Below are positions 52,662 to 61,602 of a DNA stretch of 64,000 bases, in pieces. The stretch spans positions 1-64,000 of the forward strand of contig JAKOPZ010000117.1 in the NCBI GenBank assembly GCA_029778615.1, read 5' to 3'. The notes under the pieces were generated by a model. It was not told the origin of the DNA. It ran no database searches and worked only from the letters and a program-made list of their open reading frames with translations. This DNA comes from Chloroflexota bacterium (lineage in GTDB: Bacteria; Chloroflexota; Anaerolineae; UBA4142; SHND01). How positions within the stretch are numbered: position 1 is the first letter of the stretch; every line of letters begins with the position of its first letter. Made by a program: the position numbers and the translations under genes.

Positions 52662-54470
52662 TCATTTCATCTGGATTTGCAGAACCGTCAACGAATGCGC
52701 GGGAAATTTGAAACTCTTGACCGTGCCCTTGGCAATTTTTTTACGAGGCACCGTGACAGACTGCGGCGTAATCGCGTTCGGTGCAGCGATGGTGTTCATG
52801 CCCAAAAAGCCGCCGGCATTTTTCCCGAGTTGGCTCCCATTCACGCTCTTGATTTTCGCGCCGGGCAAACTGATTTTGGATTTAACGCCTCTGGTATGGT
52901 GATTAAACACCACCAGCCACGCTTGTTTGCCTTTCCCGAAAGCGTACATAGACAGCGCGGGGCGGTTGACAGCAGTTTGCGGATTGTTGATTATGCTCGC
53001 CGTCAAAACATTTTTGCCCTGCACCGGCTTGAGCATCGAGAGAACGTGCCATGACGGCATGTAGACAGTTGATTCGGGGTCGAGCGGATTCGCCATCCGC
53101 GTCAGCGTCAACTGCGGTATAAACATGCCGAGCAGAATAGTATAGGACGCGCCTTTGAGTCTGCCTTGCGCGGTCTGCACCGGCTGAATCAAGTCCAAAT
53201 ACAATTCGCCTGTCGCGAGACCGGTATACAAAGACTGCCGAATCGTATACATCTGCTCTTGGGTGAATCTCAGATTGGCGGCATACGAGGCATTAAACTC
53301 ATCCACCACAATCGGCACATTCTTTTTCTTGGGCGCCCACTTTAAAAGTTCTTGACGAATTTGCGACGGAAACGCGGTGACCCCGTTCTTGCTTACGCGC
53401 ATGTTGATTTGTTCTTGATAGTAAGAATACTTTTGTCCGGCGGCTTCGGTGCTCACCTCCGAGCGCAGCACAAAGTATTGGTGGACCAGAACAAAATCTA
53501 CGAACTTGCCGACTTTTTTCAAAACGACTTGGTCCCACTCTTTGTCACCGCACGCGGCGGCGGCAGCTTCGCTTGACAAGTCGAGGTCGGACACGTCTCC
53601 GCTAAATTGCGGGTCGGATTCAAACAGCTCGATTGTCCTTTTGCAGAGGTACGTGTTGGGCTGCAAGTGAACACCGATTTTGGCGGCGGGGTTGACGGCT
53701 TTGATTGCTTTTGCCCACGTCTTGGCGCGCGCGGCGTACTCTTCCTGCGGCAGCGAAATGCGATGGCGTCCTGCCTTGTCCGTGCAGTTGATGCCTTTGG
53801 TCCAGTAGGCGCATCCCGCATACGGCTCCAAACCGAGCGCAACATTTTTGATGGGCGCGTTGATGCTTTTCAAGTACGCAATCCAGCTTACAGCTTGGTC
53901 ATACGTGGACAGCTGACAATTCACATTCCCGGAGGACGGCGGCAAATTCACATCCGCCTGTTCACACATATTTGTAATGTTCACCGAAAGAATCGGTTCT
54001 GAGCCAAGGTCTTGATTCAAAGAAATAAATTCCGTCGAATCCATCCAATTGGGAAACACGCGCGGCAGGGCGTTAAAGGGGTCATAGGACGCTGCCCAGT
54101 TATCCATATCGGTAGAATAGTAAAGGTTTCCCGGAGCCAACTCTAAAAGTTTTGCTTTGCCTTCCGGCGTGCGATAAAAATACATCGGCTCCGGACGGTC
54201 GTGCCCCGAATTGCCCACCCACAACCCGAACACGTTCGCGGGAATTTTGCCAATCTTTTTCTTGGGATTGATCGTAATCCGCGCGACCTGCGCGTCCGGT
54301 TCTTGTGCGCGCGCCAGTTGTTTCGCCGTCGGCGCGACACCATTTGCCAGCGCAGGCGTCGTGGAGAAACTCGCGGTGGTCAACAAGAGCAGCACCACCA
54401 TTACCAAAACGGGCAGCGCGATTTTGAGAGCAACGCGTCGCGGCGATTGATGTTTGAGAAAATCTTTCAT
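52662..54470 (-). CDS. Exported clan GH-A-like glycoside hydrolase
   Basis: 602 residues with a signal peptide (LKIALPVLVMVVLLLLTTAS). The mature part has a TIM-barrel plan and a C-terminal beta-sandwich (GVKSKISLPGAKIKSV; FPAHSLTVLQIQMK), as in arabinofuranosidase (GH51), GH39 or GH79 enzymes. NVALGLEPYAGCAY is in the position of the acid/base Glu, although the usual Asn before it is Leu, and VPIVVDEFNASYA fits the nucleophile Glu. The sugar is unknown. It probably trims plant or bacterial polysaccharide outside the cell. Confidence 0.75.
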   Translation of the reverse strand: MKDFLKHQSPRRVALKIALPVLVMVVLLLLTTASFSTTPALANGVAPTAKQLARAQEPDAQVARITINPKKKIGKIPANVFGLWVGNSGHDRPEPMYFYRTPEGKAKLLELAPGNLYYSTDMDNWAASYDPFNALPRVFPNWMDSTEFISLNQDLGSEPILSVNITNMCEQADVNLPPSSGNVNCQLSTYDQAVSWIAYLKSINAPIKNVALGLEPYAGCAYWTKGINCTDKAGRHRISLPQEEYAARAKTWAKAIKAVNPAAKIGVHLQPNTYLCKRTIELFESDPQFSGDVSDLDLSSEAAAAACGDKEWDQVVLKKVGKFVDFVLVHQYFVLRSEVSTEAAGQKYSYYQEQINMRVSKNGVTAFPSQIRQELLKWAPKKKNVPIVVDEFNASYAANLRFTQEQMYTIRQSLYTGLATGELYLDLIQPVQTAQGRLKGASYTILLGMFIPQLTLTRMANPLDPESTVYMPSWHVLSMLKPVQGKNVLTASIINNPQTAVNRPALSMYAFGKGKQAWLVVFNHHTRGVKSKISLPGAKIKSVNGSQLGKNAGGFLGMNTIAAPNAITPQSVTVPRKKIAKGTVKSFKFPAHSLTVLQIQMK

Positions 54471-54637
54471 TCCCCCCTCCTTTCAACTTCCAAACCAGAG
54501 ACTTGAATAAGTTGGTATGATATATGGATTGTGGGGCGTGTCAACCTTGAACACGGTTCCGCACGCGCCGCTGCGCCCAAAACAGAACAAGTCCTAGCCA
54601 TTCTATTCTTTTTGAGTATAATGCGTCGCGCACTTGT

Positions 54638-54733
54638 GCATCATTAACCAACTTGTTGTGACTGTGTGTTGCTGTTAGACCGCTTTCTTGCCGAGTCCTT
54701 GCGCTTGACGCAAAAGAGCTTGTTTAATGCTGC
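54638..54733. mobile_element. 96-bp MITE-like element, GCATCATTAA ends (copy 2)
   Basis: Same length and orientation as the copy at 9377-9472, with about 11 differences. It ends in TTAATGCTGC instead of TTAATGATGC, so its right terminal repeat has one mismatch more. It lies in the gyrA leader region. Confidence 0.8.
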
Positions 54734-54759
54734 ACGAGTTTATCACGTTCATACTGCTT

Positions 54760-54794
54760 TGCTGCGCGACAAACCTTCGTTTTGTCGCGCAGCA
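54760..54794 (+). promoter_or_regulatory. Perfect hairpin in the gyrA leader
   Basis: TGCTGCGCGACAAA (54760-54773) and TTTGTCGCGCAGCA (54781-54794) with a 7-base loop, 21 bp upstream of the gyrA ATG. There is no T-run, so it is not a terminator; it could be a translational or supercoiling-linked control element. Confidence 0.6.
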
Positions 54795-54815
54795 CATCTC
54801 ATATTTCATCCGCTT

Positions 54816-57620
54816 ATGGAAATCGGCATTGTAAAAGCAACAGATATTCGCGACGAAATGCAGACTGCCTATCTCGATTACGCGATGAGCGTCATCACGG
54901 CGCGCGCGCTGCCCGATGTGCGCGATGGGCTGAAACCGGTACAGCGCCGCATCTTGTATCAAATGGGCGAAATGGGTCTGCGCCATAATGTCGCCACGCG
55001 CAAATGCGCGCGCATCGTCGGCGATGTGTTGGGACGTTTTCATCCGCACGGCGACCAATCCGTGTACGACGCGCTCGTCCGCATGGCGCAAGATTTTACG
55101 ATGCGCTACCCATTGGTGGATGGGCAAGGGAATTTTGGTTCAATTGACGGCGACCCGCCGGCGGCAATGCGGTACACCGAAGCGCGTCTCACCGAACTCG
55201 CCGAAGAATTGCTCGCCGATATTGATATGGATACGGTCGATTTTTATCCGAACTTTGACGACACGCTCAAACAGCCGAGCGTACTCCCGGGCAAAGTGCC
55301 GAATCTCTTAATCAACGGCGGCAACGGCATCGCGGTCGGCATGGCGACGCTCATTCCCCCGCACAACCTTTCCGAAATTTGCGACGCCATCAATTATTTA
55401 ATTGACCACTGGAATAAAGTGGACGACATCGAACCCGACGACTTGATGCAATTTGTCAAAGGTCCCGATTTTCCGACGGGCGGCATCATTCTCGGCACCG
55501 ACGGCATCAAAGAAGCATACGCCACCGGACGCGGACGAATCGTCGTGCGCGGCAAGATTCACACCGAACCCATCAGCGGCGGACGCACGCGCATTGTCGT
55601 CACCGAAATTCCGTATCAGGTCAATAAATCTTCGCTCATCGAACGCATTGCAGAGCTCGTGCGCGACAAAAAGATTGAAGAAATCGGCGACTTGCGCGAT
55701 GAATCCGACCGTCAAGGCATGAGCATGTTGATTGAACTCAAACGCGGCGTGGATGCGACACCCGTCGTCAACGCGTTGTTGAAATACACCGCGCTGCAGA
55801 CCGCGTTCAGCGTCAACATGCTCGCCATTGTGGACGGCGAACCGCGCGTCATGTCGCTCAAACGCGCGCTGCAACTTTTTGTGCAACATCGGCAAACGGT
55901 CATTACGCGCCGCACCGAGTTTGAACTCGAACGCGCAAAATTGCGCGCGCACATTCTCGAAGGTCTGAAAATCGCGCTCGACAATTTGGATGAAGTGATT
56001 CGCACCATTCGTCAATCGCAAGACGCCGACCAGGCGCGCGAACGTTTGATGAAGCGTTTCAAACTTTCCGAATTGCAAGCGACCGCGATTCTCGACATGC
56101 AGTTGCGCCGCCTCGCCGCGTTGGAACGCAAGAAAATCGAGGACGAACTCGCGGAAATTCGCAAGCGCATCAAATACTTGGAAGAGTTGCTGCGCTCGCC
56201 GAAAAAAATTCTCGGCGTCATTCAAGAAGAATGCTCGGACTTGAAAGAACGCTTTGGCGATTCGCGCCGCACATTCATTGCCCAAACGTCCGAAACGGAA
56301 TTCAAAGCCGGAGCCGAAGTCGCGGGCGCGGAAGAAGGCATCGCGCTCGTCACCCTTTCGCGCGACGGCGTTCTCCGCAAAGCGCCCACGTCACAATATC
56401 GCCGCACGCGCAGCGACGCGGTGAACGGCGTCAGCGAACGCAGCGACGACCCCACCATTTCTCTGCTCACCGCCAACACGACCGACAATCTCATTCTCTT
56501 TACCAATCGCGGGCGCGCGCTGCCGATGCGGATGACCAACGTTCCCGATGTCGCGCGCAATCCGAGCGGCGTTTCGCTTGCGAATCAACTCGAAAGCGGC
56601 GAAAAATTCATCAACGTTCTCGCCTTTAACGGCGACCTCGCAAATCGTTTTGTCACACTCGCCACCGCGCAAGGCAAAATCAAGCGCACCACTCTCGAAG
56701 AATTGTCCAACATTCAAGCCGGCGGCACGCGCGTCATCAATCTGGAAGAAGGACAAGAACTTGGATGGGCGTACTTGACACAAGGGGGGGGTGAATTTCT
56801 CATCACCACCGCACAGGGTCAAGCATTGCGTTTTGAAGAGGACACCGTTCCCGTACAAGGGCGCGCATCCGCAGGCGTGTGGGCAATCAAGCTCGCCGAA
56901 AACGACAAAGTGATTTCGCTCGACGTGGTGCAACCCGACGGGTGGCTCGTCGTTGCCAGCGCGCGCGGCTTTGCCAAACGCGTCGCGCTCAAAGAATTTC
57001 CCACCAAAGGACGCTACACGGGCGGCGTCACCGTATTCGCGCCCGACAACAAGACCGGCGAACTCGCCGCCGCGCGCAGTGCCGCCATTGACGAAGATGT
57101 CATGTTTATCGCGTCAAGCGGCTTGAACGTACGCGTCCGCGCCGAGAACATCGCAAAAAGTTCGCGCAGCGGCAAAGCAAAATCGTTCGTCACCTTAAAA
57201 GACAGCGATGCGATTGCGCGTCTCACATCCTTGATGGGACAAGCCGAAGCCGCGCCGGAGGACAGGAAAGAAAGCAAACCCGAAAAACTTTCGGCGAGCA
57301 GCAATGGACACGCATCGGAAAACGGGAGTGCGAAAGAGAAAAAAGCAGAGGCGAAAGCGGCGACACGGAAACAGGTAGAGAAAGAAACGCCTAAAAAAGC
57401 GCGCGCAGAAAAACCTACGAAAGAAAAATCATCTCCAAAAAAATCCGCGCCTGCGAAATCATCCAAAGCGGAATCGAAAAAAGAAAAACCGGCGCGAAAC
57501 GTAGCGAACGCTCGCCGCAGCGTTCCCCCTCGCCGCAGCGTTCCAGACGACGATGACGATGCACAAATGGAATTGCCCATCGCATCATTCAAGCCATTGC
57601 CAAAGAAAGTGAAAAAGTAA
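54816..57620 (+). CDS. gyrA: DNA gyrase subunit A (type IIA topoisomerase), long basic tail
   Basis: 934 residues from the ATG at 54816 ([20 protein letters not shown]); an upstream reading would run through repeats. Breakage-reunion domain with the active-site Tyr in [11 protein letters not shown], then the coiled coil and a C-terminal beta-propeller. The GyrA box (QRRGGKG-like) that gives true negative supercoiling is not seen; the position reads [15 protein letters not shown]. The last 130 or so residues are a Lys/Ala/Ser/Pro-rich tail like histone H1 ([20 protein letters not shown]), ending in acidic residues. It could be gyrase or topo IV-like; no gyrB or parE gene is in the window. The stop codon is part of a heptamer array. 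Confidence 0.92.
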   Translation: MEIGIVKATDIRDEMQTAYLDYAMSVITARALPDVRDGLKPVQRRILYQMGEMGLRHNVATRKCARIVGDVLGRFHPHGDQSVYDALVRMAQDFTMRYPLVDGQGNFGSIDGDPPAAMRYTEARLTELAEELLADIDMDTVDFYPNFDDTLKQPSVLPGKVPNLLINGGNGIAVGMATLIPPHNLSEICDAINYLIDHWNKVDDIEPDDLMQFVKGPDFPTGGIILGTDGIKEAYATGRGRIVVRGKIHTEPISGGRTRIVVTEIPYQVNKSSLIERIAELVRDKKIEEIGDLRDESDRQGMSMLIELKRGVDATPVVNALLKYTALQTAFSVNMLAIVDGEPRVMSLKRALQLFVQHRQTVITRRTEFELERAKLRAHILEGLKIALDNLDEVIRTIRQSQDADQARERLMKRFKLSELQATAILDMQLRRLAALERKKIEDELAEIRKRIKYLEELLRSPKKILGVIQEECSDLKERFGDSRRTFIAQTSETEFKAGAEVAGAEEGIALVTLSRDGVLRKAPTSQYRRTRSDAVNGVSERSDDPTISLLTANTTDNLILFTNRGRALPMRMTNVPDVARNPSGVSLANQLESGEKFINVLAFNGDLANRFVTLATAQGKIKRTTLEELSNIQAGGTRVINLEEGQELGWAYLTQGGGEFLITTAQGQALRFEEDTVPVQGRASAGVWAIKLAENDKVISLDVVQPDGWLVVASARGFAKRVALKEFPTKGRYTGGVTVFAPDNKTGELAAARSAAIDEDVMFIASSGLNVRVRAENIAKSSRSGKAKSFVTLKDSDAIARLTSLMGQAEAAPEDRKESKPEKLSASSNGHASENGSAKEKKAEAKAATRKQVEKETPKKARAEKPTKEKSSPKKSAPAKSSKAESKKEKPARNVANARRSVPPRRSVPDDDDDAQMELPIASFKPLPKKVKK

Positions 57621-57660
57621 TCAGTGGTCAGTTATCCGTAATCAGAGAACAGGTAGTCAG
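57619..57660. repeat. Heptamer array (6 x 7 bp) at the gyrA stop
   Basis: AATCAGT, GGTCAGT, TATCCGT, AATCAGA, GAACAGG, TAGTCAG. Its first bases belong to the gyrA TAA. A partial inverted counterpart (GACTGCCTGTT) follows near 57677. Confidence 0.82.
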
Positions 57661-57721
57661 TAAAATTTTCATACTCGACTGCCTGTTTTCATGTCCACTC
57701 ATTTTCGCTTATACTCACGCG

Positions 57722-57777
57722 CAATCACCCAATCACCCAATCACCTAATCGTTTCAATCATTCAATCACCTAATCTC
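57722..57777. repeat. Octamer array upstream of upp
   Basis: CAATCACC three times, then TAATCGTT, TCAATCAT and a further CAATCACC-like unit, period 8 bp. It ends about 24 bp before the upp ATG, leaving the AAAGGAG site free. Confidence 0.78.
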
Positions 57778-57800
57778 CGAACCCAAAAGGAGTCTCACCC

Positions 57801-58448
57801 ATGAACAACCGCGTTCACGTCAGCAATCACCCGCTGATTCGGCACAAAATTACCAAAATGCGCGATATTCACACCGAGCCGAAAAAATTCCGCGAACTCA
57901 TTCGCGAAGTCGCTATCCTACTCGCGTACGAAACGACCGCTGATTTACAGATTGAACCAAGTCTTGTCACGACCCCATTGCAAGAAACAACCGGCTATCG
58001 CTTGAAAGAAAAAATCGGGCTCGTTCCCATTTTGCGCGCGGGACTCGGCATGGTCGAAGGATTTTGGGAAATGATGCCGCCTGCCGAAGTGTGGCACATT
58101 GGATTTTATCGCGACGAGCGCACCTTGAAACCCGTCGCGTACTATAACCGTCTCCCCGTTTCGCCCACCGTCGAAGTGTGTGTGGTGCTCGACCCCATGC
58201 TTGCCACCGGTGGCTCTGCCGTCGAGTGCATCACGCTTTTGAAAAAGTGGGGCGCGAAAAAAATAAAATTCGTCGGCATGATTGGCGCGCCCGAAGGTAT
58301 TGCCAAACTCGGCAGCGAACATCCCGACGTGGACATTTATCTCGGCGCGATTGACGAACGCCTCACCACCGAAGAAGACGCCTTCCCTGCGGGCTATATC
58401 ATGCCGGGCTTGGGCGACGCGGGGGACAGACAGTTTGGAACAGGTTAG
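57801..58448 (+). CDS. upp: Uracil phosphoribosyltransferase
   Basis: 215 residues, with AAAGGAG upstream. PRPP-binding loop [13 protein letters not shown] near 130 and the C-terminal uracil site [14 protein letters not shown]. It salvages uracil to UMP. The normal family length is about 209. The TAG stop (58446-58448) overlaps a heptamer array. Next to the dCMP deaminase gene, it forms a small pyrimidine cluster. Confidence 0.96.
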   Translation: MNNRVHVSNHPLIRHKITKMRDIHTEPKKFRELIREVAILLAYETTADLQIEPSLVTTPLQETTGYRLKEKIGLVPILRAGLGMVEGFWEMMPPAEVWHIGFYRDERTLKPVAYYNRLPVSPTVEVCVVLDPMLATGGSAVECITLLKKWGAKKIKFVGMIGAPEGIAKLGSEHPDVDIYLGAIDERLTTEEDAFPAGYIMPGLGDAGDRQFGTG

Positions 58449-58523
58449 TCAACAGAAAATAGTCGAGAGTCAACAATCGCTGACGGCGACTTGTACTGTT
58501 GACTCTCGACTTTTGACTCTCGA
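58447..58523. repeat. Heptamer array with inverted halves (11 x 7 bp)
   Basis: AGTCAAC, AGAAAAT, AGTCGAG, AGTCAAC, AATCGCT ... then ACTTGTA, CTGTTGA, CTCTCGA, CTTTTGA, CTCTCGA. Left and right halves are complementary and can form a hairpin. It begins in the upp stop codon and ends 3 bp before the next ATG. Confidence 0.88.
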
Positions 58524-58526
58524 CAC

Positions 58527-58988
58527 ATGCGACCCACCTGGGACGAGTATTTCATGAATATCACGCTCGACGTATCCACGCGTTCGACGTGCCTGCGCGC
58601 GCAAGTGGGCGCAATCATTGTCAAGGACAAACGCATTCTGACGACAGGTTACAACGGCGCGCCGAAAGGTCTGCCGCATTGTTTGGACGAAGGATGCGAA
58701 ATTGTGGACGGGCATTGTGTGCGAACTCTGCACGCCGAACAGAACGCGATTCTCCAAGCCGCGTTGTACGGCGTTTCACTCGAAGGCGGCACAATTTACA
58801 CCACGCATCAACCGTGCCACACGTGCGCGAAAATGATAATCAACGCGGGACTCGTGCGCGTCGTTTATGCAGGAAACTATCCCGACAAACTCGCGATGAA
58901 GTATCTACGTCTCGCGGGAGTCCAGATTGACCATATGGATTTGGGCGATAGAACGCCCGCACCGCCGCCATCCATCGTCGGTCAGTAA
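58527..58988 (+). CDS. dCMP deaminase (ComEB-type)
   Basis: 153 residues. Zinc site TLHAEQNAIL (HAE) and QPCHTCAKM (PCxxC), typical start MRPTWDEYFMNITLDVSTRS. It converts dCMP to dUMP for thymidylate synthesis. It lies directly after the repeat array behind upp. The TAA stop touches the palindrome in front of the kinase gene. Confidence 0.94.
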   Translation: MRPTWDEYFMNITLDVSTRSTCLRAQVGAIIVKDKRILTTGYNGAPKGLPHCLDEGCEIVDGHCVRTLHAEQNAILQAALYGVSLEGGTIYTTHQPCHTCAKMIINAGLVRVVYAGNYPDKLAMKYLRLAGVQIDHMDLGDRTPAPPPSIVGQ

Positions 58989-59053
58989 GGGCGAAGCATT
59001 TTCATTCACAGAGCTGACGTGTTGCGCGGTTGTTGGAGAAAATGCTTTGCCCT
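58988..59053. repeat. GGGCGAAGCATT palindrome (copy 2)
   Basis: AGGGCGAAGCATTTTC at the left and GAAAATGCTTTGCCCT at the right; same arm family as 6286-6346. It fills the gap between the dCMP deaminase stop and the kinase ATG, so it also forms that gene's ribosome-binding region (GGAGAAAATG). Confidence 0.82.
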
Positions 59054-59055
59054 AT

Positions 59056-59853
59056 ATGGAAATGTCCCTCGTCTTGCTCAAACTCGGCGGCTCTGCCATC
59101 ACCGATAAAACGCGCGCGGCGACGCCGAGACCCGATGTGATTCGGCAAGCCGCGCGCGCGATTTTCTCCGCGCGCGGAAAAAATCCAGATTTGCAAATTC
59201 TGCTCGGACATGGCAGCGGCTCGTTCGGGCATTTCACTGCGAAAAAATTTGGCTTTGGTGAAAGAGATAACTGGCGCGCGTACGCCGAAACGGGCGCGTC
59301 CGCACAACGTTTGAATCGTCTCGTCACCGATATTTTTTTACAAGAAGACGTTCCCGTCGTTTCCATCCAGCCCTCCGCGTCCGCGCGCACCCGCGACGGC
59401 GAAATCTATGCGCTCGACGTAACAAACATCCAAAACGCGCTCGAGCACAATCTCATTCCGCTCATTTACGGCGATGTCGCGTTCGACGACACACGCGGCA
59501 TGGCGATTGCTTCCACCGACGCGCTCTTTGCGTTTCTCGCACCGATTCTCAAGCCGACGCGCATTATTTACACGACAGCAGTGAACGGCATCTACACCGC
59601 CGACCCCAACACAAATCCTGACGCACAATTGATTCGAGAAATCACGCCGCAAACGTTCGAGCAAATTCGCGCGCACGTCGGCAAAGCACATGGGGTTGAT
59701 GTGACAGGGGGGATGTTGGACAAGTTGGCGCGGAGTGTAAAGTTGGTGAAACGTTTTCCGTCACTTGATATTTTTGTTATTGCAGCACAATTGGATGCCA
59801 TCGTAAATTCGCTCCAAACAGAATCGAACGACGGCACATACATTCACTCCTAA
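59056..59853 (+). CDS. Isopentenyl phosphate kinase
   Basis: 265 residues from the ATG at 59056; the second ATG at 59062 is equally possible. Amino acid kinase fold with VLLKLGGSAITDKTRAATPR, GHGSGSFGHFTAKKFG (the His that binds isopentenyl phosphate), LIYGDVAFDDTRGMAIASTD and VDVTGGMLDKLARSV. It phosphorylates isopentenyl phosphate to isopentenyl diphosphate, as in archaea and some Chloroflexota with an alternative mevalonate route. The upstream in-frame extension is repeat DNA and was rejected. Confidence 0.9.
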   Translation: MEMSLVLLKLGGSAITDKTRAATPRPDVIRQAARAIFSARGKNPDLQILLGHGSGSFGHFTAKKFGFGERDNWRAYAETGASAQRLNRLVTDIFLQEDVPVVSIQPSASARTRDGEIYALDVTNIQNALEHNLIPLIYGDVAFDDTRGMAIASTDALFAFLAPILKPTRIIYTTAVNGIYTADPNTNPDAQLIREITPQTFEQIRAHVGKAHGVDVTGGMLDKLARSVKLVKRFPSLDIFVIAAQLDAIVNSLQTESNDGTYIHS

Positions 59854-60087
59854 ATCCCACAAATCCTTTCACGAAATATCCAAAAACATCAGTTCTATTG
59901 CGCGGCGCGCGCGGCTATGTTAGAATCCGCGCACATGTGAATAACATAGACGCGCGAAATTTTTGAGAATGCGGCACAGCCCACTTGTGCCGCGTTCTCG
60001 CGCGCGGAGACCATCACTTGCGTAAATCGCGCAAAATGCCAAACCCACTTGGCGTCTTTGCGCCTTTGCGTGATTCCATAGGACGCC

Positions 60088-61026
60088 ATGGAACTTGATG
60101 TCATTTACAACAACGATTGTCGCGCGATGGAAGAACTCGACGACAATTCGGTACAACTGGTTGTCACTTCACCGCCGTACAACGTCGGCAAAAAGTACAA
60201 CTATTACGAGGACCGCGAACCGCTCGACAATTACCTCGCGTTCTTGAAAATCGTTTGGCAGGAATGTCAGCGCGTGCTCGTCCCCGGCGGACGGCTCGCC
60301 ATCAACATCGCCAATACCGGACGCAATCCGTACATTCCCCTTCACGCATTCATTATTCAACAGTGCATTGACTTGGGTTTTCTCATGCGCGGCGAAATTC
60401 TCTGGGACAAATCCGCGACGGCGGGCGTCTCGACCGCGTGGGGCAGTTTCGCGCGCGCGTCGAATCCGACTTTGCGCGACACGCACGAATACATCATGGT
60501 CTTTTCCAAAGACACCATGCGCCTCGAACCCGAATGGACGCGCGGAGACCACACCGGCATCACGAATCAAGAATTTGTGGATTGGACGCGCAGTATTTGG
60601 CACAAAAACGGCACCGCGAAAAAAGCTATCCGCGACACGGCGCGCAGCATCTGGCACTTTGGCACGCAGAGCAAAAAGGTGCAGCAAAAGACCAAAGGCA
60701 TTGCGCACCCCGCACCCTTTCCACTCGATTTGCCTTTGCGTTTGATTCTGTTGTACAGCAACGTGGACGATGTTGTGCTCGACCCGTTTATGGGCAGCGG
60801 CTCCACCGCCATCGCCGCGCGGCTGACACAGCGGCATTACATCGGCTATGAAATTTCACCCGACTATATTGAAATCGCGAACGAGCGCATCAACCTCTAT
60901 ACTTCGCCCCAGCCGTACATTCCGGACCTGGAGCCGCGCGCGGCGCCAAAAGACAAAGCAAAACGCAAACGCGGACGCCCGCGCAAAAGTGAATCCTCTG
61001 TCGAATCAAAACCGGCGGGAGCATGA
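60088..61026 (+). CDS. DNA methyltransferase (N4-cytosine/N6-adenine, beta class) with AT-hook
   Basis: 312 residues from the ATG at 60088, AGGA upstream. Motif IV TSPPYNVGKKYNYYED near 28 comes before motif I/X VLDPFMGSGSTAIAARL near 230, the order of beta-class enzymes. SPPY fits either N4-cytosine or N6-adenine methylation. The C-terminal tail KRKRGRPRKSE contains an AT-hook (GRP core). No restriction enzyme gene lies next to it, so it looks like an orphan. A terminator overlaps its stop codon. Confidence 0.9.
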   Translation: MELDVIYNNDCRAMEELDDNSVQLVVTSPPYNVGKKYNYYEDREPLDNYLAFLKIVWQECQRVLVPGGRLAINIANTGRNPYIPLHAFIIQQCIDLGFLMRGEILWDKSATAGVSTAWGSFARASNPTLRDTHEYIMVFSKDTMRLEPEWTRGDHTGITNQEFVDWTRSIWHKNGTAKKAIRDTARSIWHFGTQSKKVQQKTKGIAHPAPFPLDLPLRLILLYSNVDDVVLDPFMGSGSTAIAARLTQRHYIGYEISPDYIEIANERINLYTSPQPYIPDLEPRAAPKDKAKRKRGRPRKSESSVESKPAGA

Positions 61027-61046
61027 TGCTCCCGCCGCTTTTTTTT
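61013..61046 (+). terminator. Intrinsic terminator of the DNA methyltransferase gene
   Basis: CGGCGGGAGC and GCTCCCGCCG, 10-bp perfect stem with a 5-base loop, followed by a run of eight T. The stop codon lies in the loop. Confidence 0.93.
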
Positions 61047-61133
61047 GCAGCTGGCAAGGCGCGCCGCGCAATTTGAAAAAACGCGCGGATTGATTATAAT
61101 TTCAATCGTTCATCAAAAGAGGAGATTTACTGA

Positions 61134-61601
61134 ATGATAGACAACACAGACGCCAAAATACTGGATATTGTTCAGCAGGACGCCCATTTGTCCAACGCCG
61201 CGCTTGCCGACCGCGTGGGTTTGACCAAAACCGCCGTCTTTGAGCGCGTCCGGAAAATGGAGCAGGCCGGAATTATTCAAGGGTATGCCGCGCGCCTCGA
61301 CCCCAAACGCGTGGAAAAAGGACTCGTCGCGTTTATCTTCGTTCGCACCGAAGAACCCTTTGCCAGTCAGCAAACGGGCAAGGCGTTGACGCGTATTCCC
61401 GAAGTAATGGAAGTGCACAACATGGCGGGCGAAGATTGTTATCTGGTCAAAGTACGCGTGGAAAATACGGACGCGCTCGGCAGATTACTGCGCGAAAAAT
61501 TTTCCAAAATCAAAGCGATTCGTTCCACGCGCACAAATATCGCGTTAGACACGTTAAAGGAAACCGGTTATCTGCCCCTCGATTCTCTACGGAAGCGTTA
61601 A
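61134..61601 (+). CDS. Lrp/AsnC-family transcriptional regulator
   Basis: 155 residues, with GAGGAG upstream. N-terminal HTH (TDAKILDIVQQDAHLSNAAL; VGLTKTAVFERVRKMEQAGI) and a C-terminal ligand-binding RAM domain (EVMEVHNMAGEDCYLVKVRV). These regulators sense amino acids. It starts one gene unit with the EamA exporter 1 bp downstream, which it likely controls, a common pairing for amino acid export. Confidence 0.95.
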   Translation: MIDNTDAKILDIVQQDAHLSNAALADRVGLTKTAVFERVRKMEQAGIIQGYAARLDPKRVEKGLVAFIFVRTEEPFASQQTGKALTRIPEVMEVHNMAGEDCYLVKVRVENTDALGRLLREKFSKIKAIRSTRTNIALDTLKETGYLPLDSLRKR

Positions 61602-61602
61602 C

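Larger units (their letters stand above)
54471..54815. other. gyrA upstream region with MITE-like element and hairpin
   Basis: 345 bp between the divergent glycoside hydrolase and gyrA genes. It holds the second copy of the 96-bp element (54638-54733) and a perfect 14-bp hairpin (54760-54794) just before the gyrA start. The promoter for gyrA may be near TTGAGTATAAT (54612-54622). Confidence 0.6.

Noticed and set aside
54666-54815. 50-codon N-terminal extension of GyrA
   Set aside because: It would be encoded by the MITE-like element and the leader hairpin; the conserved GyrA start is at 54816.
58927-59055. 43-codon upstream extension of the isopentenyl phosphate kinase
   Set aside because: It overlaps the dCMP deaminase gene and the palindrome; the conserved kinase start is MEMSLVLLKLGGS.
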